Source of the DNA: Puniceicoccales bacterium
GTDB taxonomy: Bacteria > Verrucomicrobiota > Verrucomicrobiia > Opitutales > LL51
NCBI GenBank assembly: GCA_031284165.1
Contig: JAITAK010000035.1
Location: 1 to 32,598 of the forward strand
Length of the DNA: 32,598 bases
Direction: 5' to 3'
The notes beneath the pieces were generated by a model. That model searched no databases. It saw nothing but the letters and a program-made list of their open reading frames with translations, and was not told the origin of the DNA. Numbering within the stretch: position 1 is the first letter of the stretch; every line of letters begins with the position of its first letter. Of the stretch, positions 10,643-18,074 are shown in pieces. The position numbers and the translations under genes are program-made.

Positions 10643-10715
10643 CGGGGTACGACTCCCCTGATAAATGCCCTGGTGATTAAGAAGGCAATCGACCCTTTAC
10701 AGGGTTTCCAGGGCA
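10643..10715. terminator. Compound inverted repeats between convergent atpC and oleB-like genes
   Basis: Three stems are visible. The first is GGGG/CCCC (around 10644-10658). The second is an 8-bp perfect pair TGCCCTGG (10666-10673) with CCAGGGCA (10708-10715). Nested in its loop is the third, ACCCT (10692-10696) with AGGGT (10701-10705) on a 4-nt loop. The location between two convergent genes suggests a two-way terminator, but neither strand has a proper run of T after the stems. A structured RNA is the alternative. Confidence 0.4.
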
Positions 10716-10745
10716 AAGCCGAGATCTCAGCACATATTATAAAAC

Positions 10746-11618
10746 CTAAGCACGTACAATAAAACGGCGAATTTCATCAATGGCCTCCTGCGCATCTTCT
10801 AGAACATAATGGCCGCAGTCCTCATAGACTATACTTTTCGCTCTGGGGAAAAATCGTTGCCATTCTTCTAAAAAAGATCTCGTAAAGCAAAAGTCGCGGG
10901 CTCCCCATAGGAAAAGGACTTTCTTGGGACTCAATAAAAACAATTCGTTTTGAATTCTTGAAAGTGTTTCCCAAGAAGGATGATTGGCATAGAGAGGAAT
11001 ATCGTTCACAAATTTTTTAATCCCGATGCGATTTTTCCAGGAATCGTAGGGAAATTTATAGCCGAGGGCTACCGTTGGTTCTAACTTATGTATCGTTGCC
11101 ATGGAATTGGCCGCCCAAACAAAGGCGTTTAAACCGCGAACCAAAAAGCTCCCCAGAAAGGGCATTTTACAGAGCGCAATGCGTTTAGGGATCAACGAGG
11201 AATGAAAGGCCGCACCGTTCATCATGACAAGACTTTCGATGCGTTCTGGCCAGTGTTCTGCCAAAGCCATGCCAATGGCACATCCCCAATCATGCATCAC
11301 CAGATGAAAGCGTTCTAATTGGAGATGTTCCACAAGTTTTTGTAGATTACAGATATGGTCAGTTAAGCGGTAAGGATATTTTTGCGGCTTATGAGAAAGT
11401 CCACAACCTAGGTGATCGACGGCAATACAGCGAAACGTCGATTTAAGATTCTGGATGAGATTGCGATAATAAAACGACCATGTCGGATTGCCATGCAGCA
11501 TGATTACCGCATTGCCCTTTCCTTCATCGACATAGTGCATCCGATGATTATCACCGATATCTAAAAAGTTATCCTGAAATGGATAAATCTCTTTCAAAGC
11601 TTTAGGTAATGTTTTCAT
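10746..11618 (-). CDS. oleB: Alpha/beta hydrolase, OleB-like (haloalkane dehalogenase superfamily)
   Basis: The 290-residue alpha/beta-hydrolase has an aspartate nucleophile: HGNPTWSFYYR (oxyanion region, 42-52), HDWG with Asp110 and Trp111, a probable acid Asp242 in GARDFCF, and catalytic His270 in CGHYVLEDA. The residue pattern between them (DHLGCGLSHKP, PYDSWKNR, NDIPL, the FCF after the acid) matches OleB, the beta-lactone decarboxylase of long-chain olefin synthesis, better than true haloalkane dehalogenases, as far as I can judge from memory. OleB normally works with OleA, OleC and OleD, and none of these is nearby. The ATG directly abuts the prc stop, so it is the second gene of a prc-oleB transcript. 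A dehalogenase or a generic esterase remains possible. Confidence 0.68.
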   Translation of the reverse strand: MKTLPKALKEIYPFQDNFLDIGDNHRMHYVDEGKGNAVIMLHGNPTWSFYYRNLIQNLKSTFRCIAVDHLGCGLSHKPQKYPYRLTDHICNLQKLVEHLQLERFHLVMHDWGCAIGMALAEHWPERIESLVMMNGAAFHSSLIPKRIALCKMPFLGSFLVRGLNAFVWAANSMATIHKLEPTVALGYKFPYDSWKNRIGIKKFVNDIPLYANHPSWETLSRIQNELFLLSPKKVLFLWGARDFCFTRSFLEEWQRFFPRAKSIVYEDCGHYVLEDAQEAIDEIRRFIVRA

Positions 11619-14117
11619 TCAAATTTTCAAAAAATCGACCATAATGCGTAGACTTTCCTTCAAATGGGTATCGATATATTCCAATTCGGGAGTAGTCGTC
11701 GATGATTTCGCCTTTTGTTCTGATTTTTCCGCATTGCGCATTACGATGGCGTCCAATAAAATTTCCTTAAAAGGCTCATTATCTTTCGCTAAGAGCTTCA
11801 TGCGTTGATCCAATACCCGCTGGATCGCTTCATCTTCGCATTTCTCGTTACGTCGTTGTTCCAAGTCTACGGCTAAAATTTTCATATCCAGGACTTTTTT
11901 TAGACGAAGTATGCGATCATTTAGTAACTGAAATTCGGGATAATTTTGTTGACGCTTTTGACTAAGATCCTTTAGCTGAGCCAAAATTTCCGCTGAAATT
12001 TTATGCTGCGGGTTCATTTTTAGCGGATCGATCTTATCCCATGGGATAGCGTGCGGAAGGTCAACTTCTCCTAGAGGGAGAAGCGAATCGAAAGAGGGAT
12101 AGGCGATATCAGCTTCGACACCCATAATTTGCGTCGAAATTCCACTGGGACGATACCATTTTTGTATAGTAACCCGTGATGCGCCTAAATTCTCTTTATA
12201 TTTAAATCTTGAAAATAACTGTTCCATCGGCAGTAGGACCTGCACGGTTCCTTTACCGTGAGTATTTTTATCGCCGACGATGATCGCTCGATTATGATCT
12301 TTCAAGGCTCCGGCCAAAATTTCAGCGGCTGAAGCACTCATTTTAGAAACGAGGATTATGAGCGGACCGTCCCATAAAATTTGATTAGTCTTCGTATCGA
12401 AGCGTTCAATATTACCGTATTGGCCGCGGACCTGAACCATGGGACCTTCTACAAATAACCCTCCAATGAGTACGGATTGCTCTAAAATTCCCCCATTGTT
12501 ATTGCGCAGGTCTAAAATCAATCCTTCCATATTTTCCGTTTTTAGTTTTTGGATGAGGGCAGTCATATCCGCTGCGCTATCGGAATGTCCGGCCTCCTTT
12601 TCATTTTCCCCGTAAAATCCTGGCAAATTGACAATACCGACATGCCATGTTTTTTCTCCATCTTTGAGTTGAAAAAGCTTTGCGCTGGCACGGCTCTCAG
12701 TTAATTCAATTTCGTCGCGATTAAGTGCAACCGTTTTTAGTTCACTGATATCACCCGAGGGCTGCAATTTCACAAAAACTTTTGTTCCTCGCTTGCCCCG
12801 CAATAGCTTGGTAATCTTATTGAGAAGCATCCCTGAAACATCCACATATTCTCCGGATTCTTGAGCTATGGCAACAATACAATCGCCCACCTGAATTTCT
12901 TTACTCTTAGCCGCAGGTCCGCCAGGAATCAATTCCCTGACAATGCAACGGCCGTTGTCATCGCCCAAATAAGCGCCAATGCCGACAAAAGAATGGTGCA
13001 ACATCTCCCGTAGTTCTTCCATCGATTCATGAGCCATAAAAGAGGTGTGTGGGTCGTAAACTCTGGCAATGCTATTTAAAAATTGTTCTTGAACGATCCA
13101 GGATTCCAGTTGAGCGATATTCCGCAAAAGACTTTGATAGCGCTGCTTGATATTTTTCTTTGCCAATTCGACTTTCTCGTCAAAATTTAGCGGTAATTTA
13201 ATGTCTCCGCCATCGAGATAAAGGCGATACACATTGCTTACGATGCGGCGGGCAAGACATAGGCTGCGATGAAACGCAAAGAGTTCTACCAAGTTTCTCG
13301 GGATAGGACGGTGCGTCTTTAAAGGTAATCTTGGTTCTCGACAGCGTACTTTGGGAGAGAAATATTGCTGGCTCATCTCCTTAAAAAAAAGGGCAGGTGT
13401 ACGACTTTCCTCTTTCATCGAAGCATCAATGATGCTCTGTTCTCGACGCCGCTCCAAAGATTCCTGCAATACAATTTCATTGATAATTTCAAAATTAAGA
13501 CGACAAGTCCATAAGTGTTCGAGTGCCTCTCGATATTTCACAAAATCCTCTTTTTCTCGATTAAAAGAAAATACTTCATCGGAATGGAGCTCAAATTGGT
13601 TCTGATCCATGCATTTAAAAATCCATTGAACGCGATCACGAATCTTTTGGCGGTATACATCGAAAATCGAAAATCCCGGAGTTAAGCTGCCTCCGTTAAG
13701 AAAAGCGTCTAACGTCGGAGCAAAGCGTTTCGTGAAATTGTCGATTTCGCTCTGCAGAAAAAACATTTTGGAAACATCGATAAGGGAGACATATTCCTCG
13801 AGAATCTTTTTAAAATCGAGGCTCTTAAGTTTCTTATGCAAATAATGGACATCTTCAAGGCACCGCATCATGCAAATCGTCTCTAAACGCATAGCGCTGG
13901 TTTGCTCTAAAGGCATAAATTGTGGCTCTTCAAAGGTAATTTCCTGGCTCGTTTTCTCGCGTTTTTCTCTGTAGCGTTCTTCTACCTTTTCCTGAGGGAA
14001 AAAAATTGGCGGGGTAGCGTTTGCACCGCTATTAGTGCGCGTCTCCGCAACACATACTCCTTGGTTCACAGTGAAAGCAATCCCTAGGAATAAAAGATTT
14101 CTTCGAATCGATATCAT
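11619..14117 (-). CDS. prc: Carboxy-terminal processing protease (Prc/Tsp, S41 family)
   Basis: This is a periplasmic Ser-Lys protease that degrades or trims proteins from their C-termini. The 832-residue product starts with a signal peptide (RRNLLFLGIAFTVNQGVCVAE). It then has a long helical N-terminal region (to about 370), a PDZ domain (about 375-460, with GIGAYLG and GGPAAKSKEIQVGD), and the S41 protease core (about 490-650). The catalytic serine is Ser596 in SASAAEILAGAL and the lysine is Lys622 in NTHGKGTVQ; GLILDLRNNNGG precedes them. The THGKG form is the variant found in long Prc proteins, with one extra residue relative to E. coli FGKG. A lysine- and glutamate-rich C-terminal tail follows. 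It is upstream of the oleB-like gene with no gap. Confidence 0.93.
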   Translation of the reverse strand: MISIRRNLLFLGIAFTVNQGVCVAETRTNSGANATPPIFFPQEKVEERYREKREKTSQEITFEEPQFMPLEQTSAMRLETICMMRCLEDVHYLHKKLKSLDFKKILEEYVSLIDVSKMFFLQSEIDNFTKRFAPTLDAFLNGGSLTPGFSIFDVYRQKIRDRVQWIFKCMDQNQFELHSDEVFSFNREKEDFVKYREALEHLWTCRLNFEIINEIVLQESLERRREQSIIDASMKEESRTPALFFKEMSQQYFSPKVRCREPRLPLKTHRPIPRNLVELFAFHRSLCLARRIVSNVYRLYLDGGDIKLPLNFDEKVELAKKNIKQRYQSLLRNIAQLESWIVQEQFLNSIARVYDPHTSFMAHESMEELREMLHHSFVGIGAYLGDDNGRCIVRELIPGGPAAKSKEIQVGDCIVAIAQESGEYVDVSGMLLNKITKLLRGKRGTKVFVKLQPSGDISELKTVALNRDEIELTESRASAKLFQLKDGEKTWHVGIVNLPGFYGENEKEAGHSDSAADMTALIQKLKTENMEGLILDLRNNNGGILEQSVLIGGLFVEGPMVQVRGQYGNIERFDTKTNQILWDGPLIILVSKMSASAAEILAGALKDHNRAIIVGDKNTHGKGTVQVLLPMEQLFSRFKYKENLGASRVTIQKWYRPSGISTQIMGVEADIAYPSFDSLLPLGEVDLPHAIPWDKIDPLKMNPQHKISAEILAQLKDLSQKRQQNYPEFQLLNDRILRLKKVLDMKILAVDLEQRRNEKCEDEAIQRVLDQRMKLLAKDNEPFKEILLDAIVMRNAEKSEQKAKSSTTTPELEYIDTHLKESLRIMVDFLKI

Positions 14118-14214
14118 TCTAGATATGTTTATTATTTGTAAGCCTCATTTTTTAGCAAGTTAATAAAATTAATCTTGCCTTCAAATGAATAAAGAATACC
14201 TCTGCATTCCGTCA

Positions 14215-14288
14215 GCAGGCATGGTATAGAGGTAATACGTAAGCTTCCCAAGCTTGAATCGAGGGTTCGATTCCCTCTGCCTGCACCA
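14215..14288 (+). tRNA. tRNA-Gly (anticodon CCC)
   Basis: The cloverleaf is clear. The acceptor stem GCAGGCA (14215-14221) pairs with TGCCTGC (14278-14284). The anticodon stem TAAGC/GCTTG carries loop TTCCCAA, anticodon CCC at 14247-14249. The T-stem GAGGG/CCCTC has a TTCGATT loop. The discriminator is A and the CCA is encoded (14286-14288). It reads plus, between the divergent prc and metallo-hydrolase genes, and may be read through into the latter. Confidence 0.95.
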
Positions 14289-14350
14289 TACCCCGCAGTT
14301 TTCCAAAGTGACAAAAGATAGCAAAACTCAACAAAGAAACATAAAAAATA

Positions 14351-14378
14351 TTGACTCGTCGTTCAATAAAAATAGAGA
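14351..14378 (+). promoter_or_regulatory. Possible promoter for the metallo-hydrolase gene
   Basis: TTGACT (14351-14356), a 16-bp spacer and TAGAGA (14373-14378). The -35 is good and the -10 weak. It lies between tRNA-Gly and the beta-CASP gene and would produce a leader of about 40 bases. Confidence 0.35.
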
Positions 14379-14402
14379 AAATTAACTGGTGAGGGGTTGA
14401 TT

Positions 14403-14441
14403 ATGAAGCGGAATATAGAGCGATGTTTTTTAAAGATTTAA
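14403..14441 (+). CDS. Possible 12-codon leader ORF overlapping the metallo-hydrolase start
   Basis: The ATG at 14403 is preceded by GTGAGGGG six bases upstream, one of the best Shine-Dalgarno matches in the window. It opens MKRNIERCFLKI and stops at 14439-14441, in a different frame from the metallo-hydrolase and overlapping its first codons. Ribosomes loading here could re-initiate at the ATG at 14423. It may equally be chance, with the GAGGGG acting at a distance. Confidence 0.25.
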   Translation: MKRNIERCFLKI

Positions 14442-15790
14442 ATCCGGAATGTGACATTGGCGCTAATTGTCATTATGTGAAAATTGGCCCATTTAATATT
14501 GTTATCGATGCAGGAATGAGCCCGCGGGAAGTTGGGGTAGATGCTTTGCCAAATTTTTCAGAAATTCCCCCTTATTCTCTCGACTTTGTAGTCGCCACCC
14601 ATTGTCATTTGGATCATATTGGCTCCATCCCAGTTTTAATGCGCCATCATCCTCAAGCGCGGCTATTAGTCACACCTCAATCGCGCGTGCTTATGCCGGT
14701 CTTGCTGGAAAATAGTCATACAGTGATGAAACATCAACGCAGAGAACTGGGCATTAAAGAGTATCCTCTTTTTGAAATCAGCGAGATTGATGGTTTAAAG
14801 GAACATTTTTTCGAAATAAAATATGGTCTGCGGCGTACTTTTCGCAAAGGAGACGATAAAATTGATATCGAATTCTTCGATGCAGGACACGTTGCTGGTG
14901 CAGGTGGGGTTCTTTTAGAATACAAACATCGAAAAGTATTTTTCTCTGGCGATGTACTCTTTCGCCGCCAGAAAATTCTTCCTGCGGGTCAATGGCCTGA
15001 AGAAAAGATTGATATATTGGTTATGGAGACTACCCGCGGCGCTACAGAGCGTACGGAAGTAAAACAGGTCGAACTTGAAATCGAACGCCTCATCCTGACC
15101 ATTCAATACACGCTTCAACAGGGAGGGTCTGTCCTTATCCCTACCTTCGCCTTTGGCAGGACCCAGGAAGTATTAACTATACTTCATGAAGCCGTTAGGG
15201 CAAAAAAAATCGATAAAAAAGTACCCATTATTTGTTCTGGGCTTGGCCTTGCCATTGTAGATACGTTCGACGAAATTTCTAAAAAATATCCTTCTTTACG
15301 CTTTCGAAAGGGTATTCTTAAGGATTTGGGCGTTATTTCACTCAATAAAATAAAATATCTGAAACCAGGTGATGAGCCTAAAAAACCGACGATTTTTGTG
15401 ATTAGCAGCGGAATGATGGTCGAAAATACACCTTCTTATAATATTGCAGCATGCCTATTAGGCAATGCTAAAAATAGCGTTTGTTTCGTTGGTTATTGCG
15501 ATCCAGATACTCCTGGCGGCCAATTACTGGCAGCGTCTTCAGGAGAGAGTTTTTTATTTTCGACCCTTAATTATTCGACACCGGTTCGTGCTTCTATTGA
15601 GCGTTTCGATCTCAGTGGTCATGCTGATCGTGAAGAATTGCTTCAGGCGGCAATCCGATTAGATCCACGTGCCATTATTCTCACTCATGGCAATGAGGAG
15701 TCGCGCCATTGGTTTCTCGACGAGTTTACTTACAACGCCCCGCAGATTAATGTTTTAAGCCCTAAAGTGATGACAGGATACAATGTTTAA
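14423..15790 (+). CDS. Metallo-beta-lactamase-fold hydrolase with beta-CASP domain (RNA-processing type)
   Basis: The 455-residue protein belongs to the CPSF73/YSH1-like branch of MBL-fold nucleases. The zinc motif is HCHLDHIG (His60, His62, Asp64, His65), with His156 in FDAGHVAGAGG and Asp177 in FSGDVLF. The beta-CASP insert is seen around PTFAFGRTQEVL. The C-terminal motifs RFDLSGHADREEL and ILTHGNEESRHWF supply the remaining ligands. Such proteins are usually endo- or exoribonucleases; the substrate cannot be told here. The ATG at 14423 gives the expected N-terminus (a short lead-in to DIGANCHYV). The same frame is open only ten codons further up without another good start. It ends convergent to the DUF2608-like gene, 54 bp away. 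Confidence 0.85.
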   Translation: MFFKDLNPECDIGANCHYVKIGPFNIVIDAGMSPREVGVDALPNFSEIPPYSLDFVVATHCHLDHIGSIPVLMRHHPQARLLVTPQSRVLMPVLLENSHTVMKHQRRELGIKEYPLFEISEIDGLKEHFFEIKYGLRRTFRKGDDKIDIEFFDAGHVAGAGGVLLEYKHRKVFFSGDVLFRRQKILPAGQWPEEKIDILVMETTRGATERTEVKQVELEIERLILTIQYTLQQGGSVLIPTFAFGRTQEVLTILHEAVRAKKIDKKVPIICSGLGLAIVDTFDEISKKYPSLRFRKGILKDLGVISLNKIKYLKPGDEPKKPTIFVISSGMMVENTPSYNIAACLLGNAKNSVCFVGYCDPDTPGGQLLAASSGESFLFSTLNYSTPVRASIERFDLSGHADREELLQAAIRLDPRAIILTHGNEESRHWFLDEFTYNAPQINVLSPKVMTGYNV

Positions 15791-15800
15791 TTAAAGAGAG

Positions 15801-15839
15801 GGGGACGCTATATGCTTGTCTATAAGCGAACGTTACCCC
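15801..15839. terminator. Imperfect hairpin between two convergent genes
   Basis: CGCTATA (15806-15812) pairs with TATAAGCG (15821-15828) with one bulged base. The pair is flanked by GGGG (15801-15804) and CCCC (15836-15839) as an outer stem. It sits in the 54-bp gap where two genes end, so a two-way terminator is likely. There is no T-run. Confidence 0.35.
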
Positions 15840-15844
15840 AATCA

Positions 15845-16900
15845 TTATAAATTGATCTTATAATCGTAATGTATTCCATAAAAAGGTAATTTCAGCGATA
15901 CACATTCCTTTTCCATGGCGTCAATCATTTCGGAATGGTCATCGATGCCAACAATAACCATAGGTGGCCAAGATTTAGGTTCATTTCCAAACACAGAAGA
16001 CAAAAAGGCGTGCATGGCGATTCCTTTAAGTGGTACAGGTACATTATCTTCGCACTGCTTTAAGAAAATCATACCGCGGTTGTAGACGGAAAAAGCGCAA
16101 ATTTTTTTATCATATTTTCCCGGAGATGTTTCAAGATAGTATTGTCCGTCTTGAACTTGAACTTTAGAAGGTTCTTCGCCATCTTTTTTAAACAGAGGTT
16201 CACCGCCGATATCGTCCGACTCTACGATGAAAGGAAGTTCTTTCATTCCCGACCAAAATGACGTATTCAATGGAATCTTCAGATATTCCATGGCGTCGCA
16301 ACGAGTCTCAATCATCGATTTGCCATTTTCATCGACAGGTACGATATTAGGGTACCCTTCTGGGGTGATCTCCAATTTCAGGGATGAGACATTTGTTAAA
16401 CCTATAAATTTCAAGTTTTTTTTCTGAGAATTTAAGTCACGGAGCTTTTGAGCAAGATCTAAATTGACGGCCCGCATTTGACTAAAATTAAAACAATGCT
16501 TATATGAATTCGTATCTGAAGCTTCCTTAATCAATGTTTCGTCGATATCAATGAACATCAGCAGCGTTTTATTGGCATTTTCCATGGAGGTGTAAATCTT
16601 ATAAACCTCATCTAAAATTTCGCAGGCTACCTTTTCTGATTCCGGCTGAAATTTCTTACATAAAAATTGAGCCGTTGAAGCTACGGCGGTTTCTCGATTG
16701 GAATTTTCAGGCGGTTTAGGTAATGATGACGGGGCGATATCAGGTTTTGGAAGATTAAGTTTATGCACTTTAGGATGCCTTGTTGTGACAGAAGTTCTCG
16801 AAGCATGGTTATTTTCAGTAGGAAGATTTCCTTGCAAAGATGATGAAAAAGGAGTTCCAAGGACCAAAAATACATTTACAAGATATAAAGAATTTCTCAT
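15845..16900 (-). CDS. Secreted HAD-fold protein, DUF2608-like
   Basis: With the ATG at 16900 the product is 351 residues and begins with a signal peptide (MRNSLYLVNVFLVLGTPFSSS). The frame is open 26 codons further up, but that longer start would bury the signal. A proline-, serine- and asparagine-rich linker (about 25-70) precedes a HAD-type domain. The nucleophile motif is FIDIDETLI (Asp118 and Asp120 from this start), motif II is probably the Thr/Asn in GLTNVSS, and a late acidic motif is VGIDDHSEMIDAM, followed by FYGIHYDY at the C-terminus. This matches the DUF2608 family, seen in chlamydiae, legionellae and other intracellular bacteria, as far as I recall. It is probably a periplasmic or exported phosphatase-like protein; the substrate is unknown. 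Its start is only 12 bp from that of the divergent solute-binding protein. Confidence 0.7.
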   Translation of the reverse strand: MRNSLYLVNVFLVLGTPFSSSLQGNLPTENNHASRTSVTTRHPKVHKLNLPKPDIAPSSLPKPPENSNRETAVASTAQFLCKKFQPESEKVACEILDEVYKIYTSMENANKTLLMFIDIDETLIKEASDTNSYKHCFNFSQMRAVNLDLAQKLRDLNSQKKNLKFIGLTNVSSLKLEITPEGYPNIVPVDENGKSMIETRCDAMEYLKIPLNTSFWSGMKELPFIVESDDIGGEPLFKKDGEEPSKVQVQDGQYYLETSPGKYDKKICAFSVYNRGMIFLKQCEDNVPVPLKGIAMHAFLSSVFGNEPKSWPPMVIVGIDDHSEMIDAMEKECVSLKLPFYGIHYDYKINL

Positions 16901-16912
16901 TATGATGTATGT

Positions 16913-17977
16913 ATGATTTTTTTTCGTAAAAATACAAATTTTTTCGACAAATTTCCACGCGAAAAAATAAGGTGTCACACAGCGGAATGGTGGAAAAATT
17001 TGGGGATAAGGATAAGCTTTGGTTTTTATCTCTGTTTTTTTCCGATGAGTTCATTAGCCGAGGATGAAAAAGTTCTTCAACGAGGTAGTGAAGATAAAGA
17101 AAGAAGTTTTGGAAGTATAACGATTAGCGAGGATCAAATCAAGATCATGAAAGGCATTGCCGATCTCCTTTTTCCTTATCAAGATAGTACTGAAAATTCA
17201 GCTTTAAATACGCAGAATAAGAATCAAGAAAACGTCATTCGAGATGTTATTCCTCCAAAATCTGAAAAAGTTTTAAAAATAGGGATCATTGACGATAATC
17301 TGCCATTTGCGGCGATACGCCATGGAGTTCCAGTGGGCTTTGAAGTGGACTTAATCCGTTTGATCTTAGAAGAAGAGATGGCGAGCATTGAAATTTTGCC
17401 AATAGACATCATGAAAATCAAAGAGAGTATTGAAGGAGGTAAGGTTGACGTTGTTTTAGGGGGGTTGATCAGAGATTGCCGAGAGGATTGTGCGTTAGGG
17501 TTAGAATATAGCGATAGTTATTTAAATGCGGATATCGCAGCAGTTGTCCCAAAAAGAGTCAAAAGAGATTTGCAGGGAAAATCGGGAAAAGATTTACAAA
17601 AGTTTTCCTTTGAAGGAAAGCGTATTGGGGTTGTGAGCGGTTCTTTTTTTGAGCGTTATATACGTGCGGCACGCATTCAAAATGCCGAGGTTGTCGTCTG
17701 GCCATCCCATGGGGAAATGCTTAAAAGTTTTCTAAAAGGCGATAAAAGTTCCGCGCAAAGCATGGATATTTTGCTGACCCATCACCATATTGCTCGAGAT
17801 TGGATAGCGAGGAATCCAGAATTAGAGACGCTGCCGTTGAAAATTGGAGGCGAAGTTGCTATCCAAATGCGGAAGGATTCCCCATGGTTAGCGATCATTA
17901 ATCAAAGAATAAAAAAATTGATAGGATCGCAGCGATTTTTAGACCTCATGTCCCGTTGGTCAATCACCACAAATTGA
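16913..17977 (+). CDS. Extracellular solute-binding protein, family 3 type
   Basis: This is a periplasmic ligand-binding protein of the amino-acid-binding (SBP_bac_3) type. After a variable region, the binding domain begins at VLKIGIIDDNLPFAAIRHG (about residue 120) with the usual GFEVDLIRLI and then VDVVLGGL. It ends with MRKDSPWLAIINQRIKKLI and RFLDLMSRW, typical of the family's C-terminus. The first ATG (16913) gives 354 residues with a 33-residue lead before the hydrophobic segment. A TTG at 17000, with GGTGG about nine bases upstream, would give a normal signal peptide (GIRISFGFYLCFFPMSSLA) and a more comfortable gap from the divergent DUF2608-like gene. No permease or ATPase gene adjoins it, so the transporter must be elsewhere, or the protein acts as a sensor. 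Confidence 0.75.
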   Translation: MIFFRKNTNFFDKFPREKIRCHTAEWWKNLGIRISFGFYLCFFPMSSLAEDEKVLQRGSEDKERSFGSITISEDQIKIMKGIADLLFPYQDSTENSALNTQNKNQENVIRDVIPPKSEKVLKIGIIDDNLPFAAIRHGVPVGFEVDLIRLILEEEMASIEILPIDIMKIKESIEGGKVDVVLGGLIRDCREDCALGLEYSDSYLNADIAAVVPKRVKRDLQGKSGKDLQKFSFEGKRIGVVSGSFFERYIRAARIQNAEVVVWPSHGEMLKSFLKGDKSSAQSMDILLTHHHIARDWIARNPELETLPLKIGGEVAIQMRKDSPWLAIINQRIKKLIGSQRFLDLMSRWSITTN

Positions 17978-18074
17978 TATAAAATTTCGATAAAATTATG
18001 TACCGTGCATGATTTTGAAATCCATACCGCTTTTTGTATTTAAAGTTTTATAAAATCCCCTACATTTTTTCTTC

